DNA from: Nocardioides sp. BP30
GTDB taxonomy: Bacteria > Actinomycetota > Actinomycetes > Propionibacteriales > Nocardioidaceae
Length of the DNA stretch: 64,000 bases
NCBI RefSeq assembly: GCF_029873215.1
Contig: NZ_CP123620.1
Location: forward strand, 2,232,001 to 2,296,000
Reading direction: 5' to 3'
Position numbers and translations under genes: made by a program. A model generated the notes under the pieces. That model searched no databases and was not told the DNA's origin. It worked only from the letters and a program-made list of their open reading frames with translations. Numbering within the stretch: position 1 is the stretch's first letter; each line of letters opens with the position of its first letter. Shown here one piece after another: positions 1 through 9,319 of this stretch.

Positions 1-220
1 GCCCGCGGACGCCGCCGACGCGCTCGCCCTGGCCATCACCCACATCTGGCGCGGTGGCGCGCAGAGCCGGATCGAGCAGGCGGTCGCGCGGGCCGATGCC
101 GCCGACGGGAGCGGGTCCGGCGTCGCCGAGCGCAACCGGGCTCGCATCGAGGCCGCTCTCGCGCAGTCGCGCTCGACGCGCGCCCCCCGGTCAATCCGTA
201 CGACGATGGGAACGAAGTGA
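1..220 (+). CDS. ruvC: RuvC Holliday junction resolvase, C-terminal fragment
   Basis: The window opens inside this gene; reading from base 2 gives about 72 codons ending in TGA at 218-220. The first residues, PADAADALALAITH, match the RuvC C-terminal signature that carries the last metal-binding acidic residue. RuvC cleaves Holliday junctions symmetrically after RuvAB branch migration. The stop overlaps the GTG of ruvA by 4 bp, as in many actinobacterial ruvCAB operons. The tail after the conserved core is a low-complexity Arg/Ala stretch. The 5' part lies outside the window, so nothing can be said about the start or the other catalytic residues. Confidence 0.9.
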   Translation, partial: PADAADALALAITHIWRGGAQSRIEQAVARADAADGSGSGVAERNRARIEAALAQSRSTRAPRSIRTTMGTK

Positions 221-816
221 TCGCATTCGTGCGCGGCACCGTGGCCGCGGTGACCCTGGCCAGCGCCGTCCTCGAGGTGGGCGGTGTGGGCCTGGAGCTG
301 ATGTGCACGCCGGCCACCCTGGCCGGCCTGCGCACCGGCGCGGAGGCCACGCTGCCGACCAGCATGGTGGTCCGGGAGGACAGCCTCACCCTCTTCGGGT
401 TCGCCGACGAGGACGAGAAGCAGATGTTCGAGCTGCTCCAGACCGCGTCGGGCGTCGGGCCGAAGCTGGCCCAGGCCATGCTCGCCGTACTCTCGCCGGA
501 CGGTCTGCGGTCGGCCATCGCCGGCGACGACGTGAAGACGCTGACCCGCGTGCCGGGGATCGGCCAGAAGGGCGCCCAGCGGATCATCCTGGAGCTCAAG
601 GACCGCATCGGTGCGCCGACGCGCGCCGCGTCGGCCACAGCTGTCGCGGCGCGGGTCGCGCCGTGGCGCGACCAGGTCACGCAGGGCCTGATGGGCCTGG
701 GCTACCCCGTCAAGGATGCGGAGAAGGCGGTCGAGGCGGTGGCAGACCAGGCCGACGGCACCCCTGACGTCGGCGCGCTGCTGCGGGCCGCGCTTCGCAC
801 GCTGTCGAAGGCCTGA
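217..816 (+). CDS. ruvA: Holliday junction DNA helicase RuvA
   Basis: A 199-residue protein, typical for RuvA. It has an N-terminal OB-fold domain (about 1-62, starting MIAFVRGTV), then two helix-hairpin-helix motifs, one around ASGVGPKLA (residues about 77-85) and one around VPGIGQKGA (about 110-118). The C-terminal three-helix domain that contacts RuvB includes [15 protein letters not shown]. RuvA tetramers hold the four-way junction and load RuvB rings. The GTG start overlaps the ruvC stop by 4 bp, and ruvB begins 2 bases after the stop, so the three genes are very probably one translationally coupled unit. Confidence 0.97.
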   Translation: MIAFVRGTVAAVTLASAVLEVGGVGLELMCTPATLAGLRTGAEATLPTSMVVREDSLTLFGFADEDEKQMFELLQTASGVGPKLAQAMLAVLSPDGLRSAIAGDDVKTLTRVPGIGQKGAQRIILELKDRIGAPTRAASATAVAARVAPWRDQVTQGLMGLGYPVKDAEKAVEAVADQADGTPDVGALLRAALRTLSKA

Positions 817-818
817 GC

Positions 819-1895
819 ATGCCGTTCCACGAGGACGAGCTCGAGGCCGCCGAGGGAGCACACCTGCAGCGGCTGACAGCGGCAGAGGCGGAGGGGGACG
901 AGCGCGCGATCGAGGCGGCGCTGCGCCCCCGCAACCTCGACGAGGTCGTCGGCCAGGGCCGGGTGCGGGCACAGCTCGGGCTGGTCCTGGAGGCGGCCAA
1001 GCAGCGTGGGCGTGCACCTGACCACGTGCTGCTCAGCGGGCCTCCCGGGCTGGGCAAGACCACGCTGGCGATGATCATCGCCGCCGAGATGGGCTCGCCG
1101 TTGCGGCTGACGAGCGGGCCGGCGATCACCCACGCCGGTGACCTGGCCGCGATCCTCAGCGGCCTCAACGAGGGCGACGTGCTCTTCGTCGACGAGGTGC
1201 ACCGGATGTCGCGCCCGGCCGAGGAGATGCTCTACCTGGCGATGGAGGACTTCCGGGTGGACGTCGTCATCGGCAAGGGCCCCGGCGCTACGGCCATCCC
1301 GCTCGAGCTGCCACCGTTCACCCTCGTCGGCGCCACCACCCGCGCCGGACTGCTGCCCGGTCCGCTGCGGGACCGGTTCGGCTTCACCGGGCACCTGGAG
1401 TTCTACGAGCCCGACGAGCTCGACCTCATCGTGCGACGGTCCGCGGGCCTGCTGGGCGTCGAGGTCAACGCGGAAGGCTCGGCGGAGATCGCCTCCCGAT
1501 CCCGGGGGACGCCCCGCATCGCCAACCGGCTCCTGCGGCGCGTCCGCGACTACGCCCAGGTCCGGGCCGACGGCATCGTCACGCTCGATATCGCGCGCAA
1601 GGCGCTCGACCTCTACGAGGTCGACCCGTTGGGTCTGGACCGCCTCGATCGCGGTGTGCTCGACGCCCTGTGTCGCCGGTTCGGTGGGGGACCGGTCGGC
1701 ATCTCCACGCTCGCGGTCGCCGTCGGCGAGGAGCGCGAGACCGTCGAGGAGGTCGCCGAGCCGTTCCTGGTGCGCAACGGCTTCCTGGCCCGGACGCCGC
1801 GCGGGCGCATCGCCACGCCCGCCGCATGGGCGCATCTCGGGCTGTCCGCACCGCCGGGCAACGCGAACGGCTGGGAAACACTCCTCGACGAGTGA
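819..1895 (+). CDS. ruvB: Holliday junction branch migration ATPase RuvB
   Basis: A 358-residue AAA+ motor. Walker A is GPPGLGKT (about 74-81), Walker B is VDEVH (about 124-128), the sensor/arginine-finger segment is [17 protein letters not shown], and a C-terminal winged helix contains GGGPVG. It drives branch migration of RuvA-bound Holliday junctions as paired hexameric rings. The ATG lies 2 bp after the ruvA stop. All catalytic motifs are intact and the length is normal for the family. It ends the ruvCAB unit; about 110 non-coding bases separate it from yajC. Confidence 0.98.
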   Translation: MPFHEDELEAAEGAHLQRLTAAEAEGDERAIEAALRPRNLDEVVGQGRVRAQLGLVLEAAKQRGRAPDHVLLSGPPGLGKTTLAMIIAAEMGSPLRLTSGPAITHAGDLAAILSGLNEGDVLFVDEVHRMSRPAEEMLYLAMEDFRVDVVIGKGPGATAIPLELPPFTLVGATTRAGLLPGPLRDRFGFTGHLEFYEPDELDLIVRRSAGLLGVEVNAEGSAEIASRSRGTPRIANRLLRRVRDYAQVRADGIVTLDIARKALDLYEVDPLGLDRLDRGVLDALCRRFGGGPVGISTLAVAVGEERETVEEVAEPFLVRNGFLARTPRGRIATPAAWAHLGLSAPPGNANGWETLLDE

Positions 1896-1906
1896 GTCGG
1901 ATCCCG

Positions 1907-1943
1907 CAGGACTGCGGTCCTGTCGCGTTGGCACGGCTACACT
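1907..1943 (+). promoter_or_regulatory. Small hairpin and candidate -10 upstream of yajC
   Basis: A perfect 6-bp stem with a 4-nt loop (CAGGAC at 1907-1912, GTCCTG at 1917-1922) is followed by TACACT at 1938-1943, which fits the actinobacterial -10 pattern TANNNT. The transcript would start near 1950 and give a 5' leader of about 55 nt before yajC. I see no clear -35. The hairpin is too short to be a convincing terminator for ruvB. Confidence 0.35.
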
Positions 1944-2004
1944 TGCGCGTCGGCTGGCCGCAGGCCTGCCTGAATCCCCAATTCCTGGAGTCTGAGTATC
2001 CGTC

Positions 2005-2364
2005 GTGGCGCTTCTACCCATCTTCTTCATCGTCATCGTGGCCATGTGGTTCCTGATGATCCGGCCGCAGCAGAGGCGCCAGCGTGAAGCCCAGCAGATG
2101 CAGGCGATGCTCGTTCCCGACACCAAGGTCATGCTGACCTCGGGGATCTTCGGCGTCGTCCGGGAGATCACCGACGACTACGTCCTGGTCGAGGTCGCCG
2201 ACGACATGGCGATCAAGGTCGTCCGTGCGGCGATCGGTCGGGTCCTGCCCGCGGAGTTCGGCGAGCCGACCGAGGAGACCGATCCGACTGCCGAGGCTGA
2301 GACGACCGCCGAGGTCGAGTCCAGCGCCGAGGTCGGTCCCGCCGAGCCGAAGGAGAACGAGTGA
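2005..2364 (+). CDS. yajC: Sec translocon accessory protein YajC
   Basis: A 119-residue protein with one N-terminal membrane helix (ALLPIFFIVIVAMWFLMIRP) followed by the YajC signature region QQRRQREAQQMQAML and the conserved segment MLTSGIFGVV. YajC associates with SecD and SecF in the inner membrane, and both genes follow immediately. The tail (about 85-119) is an acidic Glu/Thr-rich low-complexity segment, as in other actinobacterial YajC proteins. The chosen GTG leaves almost nothing before the membrane helix. The final codons overlap the alternative GTG of secD. Confidence 0.93.
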   Translation: MALLPIFFIVIVAMWFLMIRPQQRRQREAQQMQAMLVPDTKVMLTSGIFGVVREITDDYVLVEVADDMAIKVVRAAIGRVLPAEFGEPTEETDPTAEAETTAEVESSAEVGPAEPKENE

Positions 2365-4121
2365 TGGCACGCAAGACCAGTCGGCCCGGCCGCACCCTCG
2401 GGGTGTTCTTCCTGGTCCTGGCCATCGCCTACGGGCTCGTGGCGCTGGGCGGCAGTTGGAAGCCCGAGCTGGGCCTGGATCTCCAGGGCGGCACCCGGAT
2501 CATGATGATCGCGAAGGGGCACCCCAGCTCCGATGCGATGAAGGAAGCCCGCAACATCATCGACCAGCGCGTCAACGGCTCCGGCGTGACGGCCGCGAAG
2601 GTCACCACCCAGGGTGGCAACCAGATCGTGGTCGAGATCCCCGGCAAGAGTCGCGACGACCTGGTGAACGAGGTCTCCCAGACCGCGCAGCTGCGCTTCC
2701 GCCTCGTCGCCTGCCAGAGCACGTGTGCCACCAGCTCGACCAGCGGTAGCTCCTCCGGTGTTGCCGGCACGGGCACCGCCGGCGGTACGGGCGCCACCGG
2801 CGGCACGGGCGCCACCGGCGGCAGCACCGGTGCCCCGCGCGCCGCCCTCGGCTTCGACCACAAGGCCACCACGAAGGCCGCCGAGAAGGCCAAGGCCAAG
2901 AAGAAGCAGCAGAAGGCAGCCGCCGCCGCGACGCCCACCGCGACCGCCTCGGCCGCGCCGAGCGCCGCGGCGAGCCCCTCGGCCTCCGCGACACCGTCGA
3001 CCTCCGGCACGCCGGACCAGAAGAACGACGTGAGCGTCGATGACGCGGTCGCCTTCATGAACAACCCGCCGGCCGACCAGGTCACCAAGTTCGATGCCTA
3101 CACCTGTCCCACCAGCGGTGCGCCGACCGTCGAGGACAACCCCAGCCAGCCGCTCATCACCTGCGACGCGAGCGGGGTGAAGTACCTGCTCTCGCCGGCG
3201 ATCATCGAGGGCACGCAGGTGAGCGACGCCAGCTCGGGCATCCCGCAGGGCAGCGTCAGCTACGTCGTCACGCTCGACTTCCACAGCGCCGGCCGCAAGG
3301 CGTTCGCCGACGCCACCGGCGCGATCGCCGGCACCAGCCAGCTGTTCGCGATCGTCCTGGACGGTCAGGTCATCTCGGCGGCGACCGCCGAGAGCCGGAT
3401 CAGCGGCAGCGCCCAGATCAGCGGATCCTTCACCCAGGACTCGGCCTCGGCGCTGGCCAACAACCTGAAGTTCGGCGCGTTGCCGGTCTCCTTCGACAAG
3501 GAGAACGGCATCTCGCACACGACGGTCGGTCCCTCGCTGGCGGGCAACCAGCTCTCCGCCGGTCTGTGGGCCGGTGGCATCGGGCTCCTGCTGGTGATGA
3601 TCTACTGCCTCATCTACTACCGGGGCCTCGGCGTGGTCGTGATCGGGTCGCTCATCATCGCGGGCGCCTCGACGTACGCGATGGTGCTGCTGCTCAGCAA
3701 GAGCGCCGGCTTCACCCTCGATCTGCCGGGCATCGCCGGTCTTATCGTGGCGGTCGGCATCACCGCGGACTCCTTCATCGTCTACTTCGAGCGCATCCGT
3801 GACGAGATGCGCGACGGCAAGTCGATGCGCGTCGCCGTCGACGCGGGCTGGCTCCGCGCGCGATCGACCTGTCTGGCGGCGGACGGCGTCTCCATCCTCG
3901 CCGCGCTGATCCTCTACATCTTCGGCGCCGGTGACGTGCGCGGGTTCGCCTTCGCGCTCGGTCTGTCCACGATCATCGACCTGGTGGTGTTCTTCTTCTT
4001 CACCCACCCGATGATCAAGTGGCTGTCGCACTTCAAGTTCTTCAATCGCGGGCACCGGCTCTCCGGTCTCGACGCCGAGGCTCTCGGCGTCGACCGCATC
4101 ACCGTGGGAGGCCGCGCCTGA
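2364..4121 (+). CDS. secD: Protein translocase subunit SecD
   Basis: SecD uses the proton-motive force to help pull preproteins through SecYEG on the periplasmic side. The protein is about 585 residues: membrane helix 1 (about 11-30), the P1 head beginning GLDLQGGTRI, and a C-terminal five-helix bundle containing GITADSFIVYFERIRDEM. The ATG at 2364 is preferred because AAGGAG at 2351-2356 is 7 nt away; an in-frame GTG at 2361 is the alternative. Oddly, the periplasmic part (about 128-222) carries a long Gly/Thr, then Lys-rich, then Ala/Ser/Thr/Pro low-complexity insertion. The stop overlaps secF by 1 bp. Confidence 0.96.
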   Translation: MARKTSRPGRTLGVFFLVLAIAYGLVALGGSWKPELGLDLQGGTRIMMIAKGHPSSDAMKEARNIIDQRVNGSGVTAAKVTTQGGNQIVVEIPGKSRDDLVNEVSQTAQLRFRLVACQSTCATSSTSGSSSGVAGTGTAGGTGATGGTGATGGSTGAPRAALGFDHKATTKAAEKAKAKKKQQKAAAAATPTATASAAPSAAASPSASATPSTSGTPDQKNDVSVDDAVAFMNNPPADQVTKFDAYTCPTSGAPTVEDNPSQPLITCDASGVKYLLSPAIIEGTQVSDASSGIPQGSVSYVVTLDFHSAGRKAFADATGAIAGTSQLFAIVLDGQVISAATAESRISGSAQISGSFTQDSASALANNLKFGALPVSFDKENGISHTTVGPSLAGNQLSAGLWAGGIGLLLVMIYCLIYYRGLGVVVIGSLIIAGASTYAMVLLLSKSAGFTLDLPGIAGLIVAVGITADSFIVYFERIRDEMRDGKSMRVAVDAGWLRARSTCLAADGVSILAALILYIFGAGDVRGFAFALGLSTIIDLVVFFFFTHPMIKWLSHFKFFNRGHRLSGLDAEALGVDRITVGGRA

Positions 4122-5308
4122 TGAGCAAGTTCACCCGTCTCGGCAATCAGCTCTACACCGGCAAGAGGTCGATCGACTTCGTCGGCCGCAAGTGGACCTG
4201 GTACGCCATCTCGGCCGTCGTGATCGTCGCGGCGATCGTCGGTCTCTCGGTTCGTGGGCTCAACATGAGCCTGGAGTTCACCGGCGGCACCCAGTACACC
4301 GTGACCGTCTCGGGCTCGGCCTCGCAGTCGCTGGCCGACAAGGTCCGCAACGCCGTGGGCGACAGCGGTGTCGAGGCAGCCGCCGACCCGACCGTCACCA
4401 CCTCGGGCGCGCACAACCTGATCATCCAGATCAAGTCGGTCTCGACCTCGGAGAACAACACCGTCCTCAAGACGATCACCTCGACCACCGGGGCGAAGGC
4501 CGACGACATCAGCCAGGATCACGTCGGCGCGAGCTGGGGCAAGGAGGTCGCCACCAAGGCGATCCAGGGCCTGATCGTGTTCCTCATCGCGGTGACGATC
4601 TTCATCGCTGTCTACACCCGGCAGTGGAAGATGTCGGTCGCGGCACTGGTCGCGCTGGCGCACGACGTCATCATCACCGTCGGCGTCTACGCGCTGGTGG
4701 GCTTCGAGGTCTCGCCCGCCACCGTCACCGGCTTCCTGACGATTCTGGGCTTCTCGCTCTACGACACGGTGGTGGTGTTCGACAAGATCAAGGAGAACAC
4801 CAAGAACCTGCGCGCCACCAAGCGCTCGTTCGCGGCCGCCTGCAACCTGGCCGTCAACCAGACCCTGGTCCGCTCGATCAACACCTCGATCGTCGCGCTG
4901 ATCCCGGTGGCGGCCATCCTCTGGGTCTCCGCGGTCCAGCTGGGGACCTCCACGCTGAAGGACCTCGCGCTCGCGCTCTTCGTCGGCATGGCGGCAGGTG
5001 CGTACTCCTCGATCTTCATCGCCACGCCGCTGTTCGTGCAGCTCAAGGCGCGCGAGCAGGAGGTCGTGGACTCCGAGCGGCGAGCCGCCCAGCGGGCCAA
5101 GCAGGTCGACCCGTACGCGCACGTGCCGTCCTTCGCCGAGGGCATGGAGGTCGAGGACAACGGCGAGCTGCCGGTGGAGGCGGACCAGCCCGACCCGCAG
5201 CCCTTCCGCGGCCGTACGGCGCCGCAGACCCGCGGCCCGGTCCGTGACAGCGGTGCTGCCGGGCGTCCGCAGCCGTCCCGGCAGACCCGCTCCAAGCGGG
5301 CGAAGTGA
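4121..5308 (+). CDS. secF: Protein translocase subunit SecF
   Basis: A 395-residue partner of SecD. It has the N-terminal helix, the SecF signature NMSLEFTGGTQYTV, and the C-terminal transmembrane block with GFSLYDTVVVFDKIKEN and the repeated INTSI segment. The ATG at 4121 overlaps the secD stop by 1 bp (TGATG), so the two subunits should be translated together. After the last membrane helix there is a hydrophilic, Arg/Pro-rich cytoplasmic tail of roughly 80 residues ending KRAK, common in actinobacterial SecF. The stop overlaps the GTG of apt. Confidence 0.96.
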   Translation: MSKFTRLGNQLYTGKRSIDFVGRKWTWYAISAVVIVAAIVGLSVRGLNMSLEFTGGTQYTVTVSGSASQSLADKVRNAVGDSGVEAAADPTVTTSGAHNLIIQIKSVSTSENNTVLKTITSTTGAKADDISQDHVGASWGKEVATKAIQGLIVFLIAVTIFIAVYTRQWKMSVAALVALAHDVIITVGVYALVGFEVSPATVTGFLTILGFSLYDTVVVFDKIKENTKNLRATKRSFAAACNLAVNQTLVRSINTSIVALIPVAAILWVSAVQLGTSTLKDLALALFVGMAAGAYSSIFIATPLFVQLKAREQEVVDSERRAAQRAKQVDPYAHVPSFAEGMEVEDNGELPVEADQPDPQPFRGRTAPQTRGPVRDSGAAGRPQPSRQTRSKRAK

Positions 5309-5853
5309 GTGCCGTGACGCTGGCGCAGACCCTCGACCGGCTGATCGTCGACGTCCCCGACTTCCCCGAGCCGGGGATCGTCTTCAAGGACATCACGCCG
5401 CTGCTGGCCGATCACGACGGCTTCACCGAGGTGGTGCAGGCCCTGGCGGCCGCCGGCTGCGACGAGTCCGGGCGCCCCATCGTCGACAAGGTCCTCGGCA
5501 TGGAGGCGCGAGGGTTCATCCTGGCGGCGCCGGTCGCCCTGGCGCTCGGCGCGGGGTTCGTGCCGGTGCGCAAGGCGGGCAAGCTGCCGCGCAAGACGCA
5601 CGCGGTGTCCTATGCGCTCGAGTACGGCAACGCCACCTTGGAGCTGCACCAGGACGCGGTCGCTCCCGGCGAGCGGGTGCTGCTGGTCGACGACGTCCTG
5701 GCCACCGGCGGCACCGTCGCGGCCACGGTCGACCTCGCGCGGCGCAGCGGCGCCGACGTCGTGGCGGTCGCGGTGCTGATGGAGCTCGGTGCGTTGGGCG
5801 GTCGCGCCGCGATCGGCGACGACGTACCGGTGCACGCCTTGATGCGGGTCTGA
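5305..5853 (+). CDS. apt: Adenine phosphoribosyltransferase
   Basis: A 182-residue purine-salvage enzyme converting adenine and PRPP to AMP and pyrophosphate. The PRPP-binding motif VLLVDDVLATGGT is intact (about 128-140) and the conserved segments DFPEPGIVFKDITPLL and MEARGFI are present. The GTG at 5305 overlaps the secF stop by 4 bp; a GTG at 5314 is a possible later start. Apt sitting between secF and relA is a conserved actinobacterial order. It is probably cotranscribed with secDF, whereas relA has its own candidate promoter right after the stop. Confidence 0.95.
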   Translation: MSAVTLAQTLDRLIVDVPDFPEPGIVFKDITPLLADHDGFTEVVQALAAAGCDESGRPIVDKVLGMEARGFILAAPVALALGAGFVPVRKAGKLPRKTHAVSYALEYGNATLELHQDAVAPGERVLLVDDVLATGGTVAATVDLARRSGADVVAVAVLMELGALGGRAAIGDDVPVHALMRV

Positions 5854-5876
5854 GCCGCCGGCTGCGGGCTTCTGAC

Positions 5877-5882
5877 TAGACT
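5877..5882 (+). promoter_or_regulatory. Candidate -10 for leaderless relA mRNA
   Basis: TAGACT fits the actinobacterial -10 pattern and lies exactly 6 nt before the relA ATG at 5889. The transcript would then start at or next to the A of the start codon. No Shine-Dalgarno sequence fits in the remaining six bases, which supports a leaderless mRNA. Confidence 0.55.
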
Positions 5883-5888
5883 CGTTGC

Positions 5889-8204
5889 ATGAGTGAGGAA
5901 CGCGCTGTCGCCACCCCGCGCGAGCGGGCGGTGCGCGTGCGCGAGGGCGGGTCCTCGGCGCCGTCGGGCCGAAGCATGCGGGCACGGCTGGCGCGGATGG
6001 GGCAGCGCAACAACGGCGCCAATCCGGTGCTCGAGCCGCTGTTCCGCGCGGTCCGTGCCAACCACCCCAAGGCGGACCTGGCGCTCCTCGAGCGCGCCTA
6101 CGTGACGGCCGAGCGGCTGCACGAGGGGCAGATGCGCAAGAGCGGTGACCCCTACATCACCCATCCGCTCGCTGTCACGACCATCCTCGCCGAGCTCGGC
6201 ATGACCGAGCCGACCCTGGTCGCGGCCCTGCTGCACGACACCGTCGAGGACACGCCGTACGCGCTCGAGGAGCTGCGTCGGGACTTCGGTGACGAGGTAG
6301 CGGTGATGGTCGACGGCGTCACCAAACTGGACAAGGTCCAGTACGGCGAGAACGCCCAGGCCGAGACCATCCGCAAGATGATCGTGGCGATGTCGAAGGA
6401 CATCCGCGTCCTGGTGATCAAGCTGGCCGACCGGCTGCACAACATGCGCACGCTGCGCTACGTGCCGCAGAAGTCGCAGGAGCGGTCGGCCCGGGAGACC
6501 CTCGACATCTACGCGCCGCTGGCCCACCGGCTCGGCATGAACACGATCAAGTGGGAGCTGGAGGACCTCGCGTTCGCCACCCTGCACCCCAAGATCTACG
6601 ACGAGATCGTGCGGCTGGTGGCCGAGCGTGCCCCCTCGCGCGACCAGTTCCTGGCCCAGGTGATCAGCCAGGTGGAGAACGACGTACGCGAGGCCAAGAT
6701 CAAGGCGACGGTCACCGGCCGACCGAAGCACTACTACTCGATCTACCAGAAGATGATCGTCGGAGGTAAGGACTTCTCCGACATCTACGACCTGGTCGGC
6801 ATCCGCATCCTGGTGGCCGAGGATCGCGACTGCTACAGCGTCCTGGGCGTGCTGCACTCGCGCTGGAACCCGGTGCTGGGGCGGTTCAAGGACTACGTCG
6901 CGATGCCGAAGTTCAACATGTACCAGTCGCTGCACACCACCGTCATCGGCCCGCAGGGCAAGCCGGTGGAGATGCAGATCCGCACCTTCGGCATGCACCG
7001 AAGGGCGGAGTACGGCGTCGCGGCGCACTGGAAGTACAAGGAGGACGGCCGGGCCGGCGTCGACACCGACAAGCGTGGCGACGTCGACGACATGAGCTGG
7101 GTCAAGCAGCTGCTCGACTGGCAGTCCGAGGTCGAGGACCCGGGTGAGTTCCTGGAGTCGCTGCGCTTCGAGATGAACCGCGCCGAGGTCTACGTCTTCA
7201 CGCCGCGCGGTGACGTGATCGCGCTGCCGGCCGGATCCACGCCGGTGGACTTCGCCTACGCGGTGCACACCGAGGTCGGTCACCGGACCATCGGGGCTAG
7301 GGTCAACGGCCGGCTGGTGCCCTTGGAGTCCACGCTCGAGAACGGCGACGTGGTCGAGATGTTCACCTCCAAGGCGCCCACCGCAGGGCCCTCGCGGGAC
7401 TGGCTCTCGTTCGTCAAGTCGAACCGGGCCCGCTCGAAGATCCGCGCCTGGTTCACCAAGGAGCGCCGCGAGGAGGCCATCGAGAAGGGCCAGGACGCGA
7501 TCGCCAAGCTGATGCGCAAGGAGGGGCTGCCGCTCAAGCGGTTGATGTCCCACGAGTCGCTGACGCTCGCGGCCCGACACTTCAACATCGCCGACGTCAG
7601 TGCCCTCTACGCCGCGGTGGGGGAGGGCAACCTCTCCGCGCAGGCGGTGGTGCGCCGGGTCGTCGACGAGCACGGCGGTGACCAGGGCGCGGCCGAGGAC
7701 CTCGCCGAGGCCGTCACCATCACCCGCCCGCGCCGTTCGAAGATCGCCACCGGCGGCGACGCCGGCGTCATCGTCAAGGGCAGCGCGGATGTCTGGATCA
7801 AGCTGGCCCGGTGCTGCACGCCGGTGCCCCCCGACCCCATCCTGGGCTTCGTGACCAAGGGCGGCGGGGTCTCGGTGCACCGGCTGGACTGCACCAACGC
7901 GGCCGAGCTGAAGAACCAGCCCGAGCGGCTCATCGACGTGGAATGGGCGCCGACCTCGTCCTCGACGTTCCTGGTCAACATCCAGGTGGAGGCCTTGGAC
8001 CGTTCCCGGCTGCTCTCGGACATCACGATGGCGCTCTCGGACGCGCACGTGAACATCCTGTCCGCCCAGCTGAGCACCTCGCGCGACAGGGTCGCCAAGT
8101 CGCGGTTCTCCTTCGAGATGGCCGACGCCAAGCACCTCGACACGGTGATCAAGGCGGTGCGCAACGTACCGGGTGTGTTCGACGCGTACCGCGTGACCTC
8201 CTGA
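5889..8204 (+). CDS. relA: Bifunctional (p)ppGpp synthetase/hydrolase Rel
   Basis: A 771-residue long RSH enzyme that makes and degrades the stringent-response alarmone. Domains in order: HD hydrolase with HDTVED (about residues 117-122), synthetase with [13 protein letters not shown] and [13 protein letters not shown] ([16 protein letters not shown]), helical/zinc-finger region, and a C-terminal ACT domain. The basic R-x-K-D motif is the type seen in bifunctional enzymes, and both catalytic domains look intact. The stop codon TGA at 8202-8204 is also the last part of a 22-nt-period repeat array. The gene converges on the DUF559 and DUF349 genes beyond it. Confidence 0.97.
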   Translation: MSEERAVATPRERAVRVREGGSSAPSGRSMRARLARMGQRNNGANPVLEPLFRAVRANHPKADLALLERAYVTAERLHEGQMRKSGDPYITHPLAVTTILAELGMTEPTLVAALLHDTVEDTPYALEELRRDFGDEVAVMVDGVTKLDKVQYGENAQAETIRKMIVAMSKDIRVLVIKLADRLHNMRTLRYVPQKSQERSARETLDIYAPLAHRLGMNTIKWELEDLAFATLHPKIYDEIVRLVAERAPSRDQFLAQVISQVENDVREAKIKATVTGRPKHYYSIYQKMIVGGKDFSDIYDLVGIRILVAEDRDCYSVLGVLHSRWNPVLGRFKDYVAMPKFNMYQSLHTTVIGPQGKPVEMQIRTFGMHRRAEYGVAAHWKYKEDGRAGVDTDKRGDVDDMSWVKQLLDWQSEVEDPGEFLESLRFEMNRAEVYVFTPRGDVIALPAGSTPVDFAYAVHTEVGHRTIGARVNGRLVPLESTLENGDVVEMFTSKAPTAGPSRDWLSFVKSNRARSKIRAWFTKERREEAIEKGQDAIAKLMRKEGLPLKRLMSHESLTLAARHFNIADVSALYAAVGEGNLSAQAVVRRVVDEHGGDQGAAEDLAEAVTITRPRRSKIATGGDAGVIVKGSADVWIKLARCCTPVPPDPILGFVTKGGGVSVHRLDCTNAAELKNQPERLIDVEWAPTSSSTFLVNIQVEALDRSRLLSDITMALSDAHVNILSAQLSTSRDRVAKSRFSFEMADAKHLDTVIKAVRNVPGVFDAYRVTS

Positions 8205-8263
8205 CCGACGAGACGTCACCTTCCGCGGGTCGAGAGGTCACTTCTTGCGGGTCGAGTGGCCGC
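8202..8263 (-). repeat. 22-nt-period array, left inverted copy
   Basis: Read on the minus strand this holds two full 22-nt units and a third truncated one: 8242-8263 (begins GCGGCCACTCGACCCGC), 8220-8241 (GTGACCTCTCGACCCGC) and 8202-8219 (GTGACGTCTCG). The last three bases of the array are the relA stop codon. A closely similar array in inverted orientation lies at 9311-9373, so the two frame the DUF559 gene. Confidence 0.85.
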
Positions 8264-8274
8264 CGAAGACCGTC

Positions 8275-9198
8275 TCACCAGCGCCGGGTCGTGTACGTCG
8301 CGGCAGTCAGGGCGCGACGCAGCTCGCCCAGCCACCGATCGAGCTCGGCGCCGGTGAAGTCGCCGCGCTGCACGACGATGGCCGTCCAGCCATGCTCGCG
8401 CAACCATCGTCGGCGGGCGCGGTCGTGGTCGCGCTGCTCGTCGCTCCTGTCGTGGAACTCGACACCGTCGTACTCGACGTAGACGCGCTGCTGCGGGTAG
8501 GCGAGGTCGAGCCGGAAGGTCGGCACGCCGTCGACCTCGATCCACAGCTGCGGCTCCGGCAGCGGCAGCCCGGCATCGTGGATCGCGAGCAGCGTCCAGG
8601 CCTCGCGCGGGGACTCCAGGCGCAGGTCCACCAGTGGCACCAGCTCGCGCAGCTGGACGACACCGCGACGACGTACGAATCGATCGGCGGCCGTCACCAG
8701 GTCACAGGGTTCGAGGGTGTGTCCCCGAGCCAGCGAGCACAGCGCGGCGAACGCCTCCCGACGCCGCAGGTGGCACCCGAGGTCCAGGGCGGTGCGCAGC
8801 GGGGTGGTGACGCGAAGACCGTCGAGCTCCACGATGTCCTCGGGACGGAGGTCGCGGCTGCGTCCGCGCACGCCGGCCAGCCGGCTGCGGGTGTGGCCGC
8901 GCAGCGCGCACGTCTCGATCGGCGCTCCTTGACCCAGCTCGACGGCCGCGTAGGTGTCGGTGCCGTGCAGCCACGCCGCCGTTCGGTCGACGACGACCTG
9001 CGCCGGCCCGACGACCAGGCGCAGGGCAGCAGCCCGCAGCTCGATCGAGTCGGGCGCCGCAGCGGCGACGTACACGCCGCGGACGACGCGGCGCACCTCT
9101 CCGCGCTCGAGCGCTCGGCGCAGATCGCCCGCCGTCAGCCCCAGCTCGGGCAGGGAGGAGAGGTGGAACGGCTCGTTGGTCGTGGTGGTCTCGGTCAT
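8275..9198 (-). CDS. AbiEi-like/DUF559 putative nuclease-fold protein
   Basis: A 307-residue protein. Residues 10-45 (LTAGDLRRALERGEVRRVVR) resemble the winged-helix N-terminus of AbiEi-type antitoxin-domain proteins. The C-terminal part (about 197-295) is DUF559-like, related to Vsr/PD-(D/E)XK nuclease folds, with D231 in RLDLAYP and E242/D244 in VEYDG as candidate metal ligands. Such genes are common orphans in Nocardioidaceae and their function is unknown. The ATG at 9198 has GGAGGG just upstream; a start inside the flanking repeat at 9318 is possible. No toxin partner is adjacent. It sits alone between inverted repeat arrays, which suggests a mobile or repeat-associated cassette. Confidence 0.75.
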   Translation of the reverse strand: MTETTTTNEPFHLSSLPELGLTAGDLRRALERGEVRRVVRGVYVAAAAPDSIELRAAALRLVVGPAQVVVDRTAAWLHGTDTYAAVELGQGAPIETCALRGHTRSRLAGVRGRSRDLRPEDIVELDGLRVTTPLRTALDLGCHLRRREAFAALCSLARGHTLEPCDLVTAADRFVRRRGVVQLRELVPLVDLRLESPREAWTLLAIHDAGLPLPEPQLWIEVDGVPTFRLDLAYPQQRVYVEYDGVEFHDRSDEQRDHDRARRRWLREHGWTAIVVQRGDFTGAELDRWLGELRRALTAATYTTRRW

Positions 9199-9288
9199 GC
9201 CGCCACCCTCCGGTGCCGGCGACGGCCTGACCACCGCCGATCGGCAGGCTGGGGACGACGCTGCCCGCCGTCGTACCTGTGGATGGAA

Positions 9289-9319
9289 AGTGGCCGCTAC
9301 CGAACCGGTAGCGGCCACT
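9289..9319. repeat. Perfect 13-bp hairpin at the cassette edge
   Basis: Bases 9289-9301 pair perfectly with 9307-9319 around the 5-nt loop GAACC; the arms are AGTGGCCGCTACC and its reverse complement. The right arm runs into the first repeat unit at 9311. There is no T-tract on either strand, so it is not a standard intrinsic terminator. It lies upstream of the DUF559 gene, in its 5' region. Confidence 0.8.
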
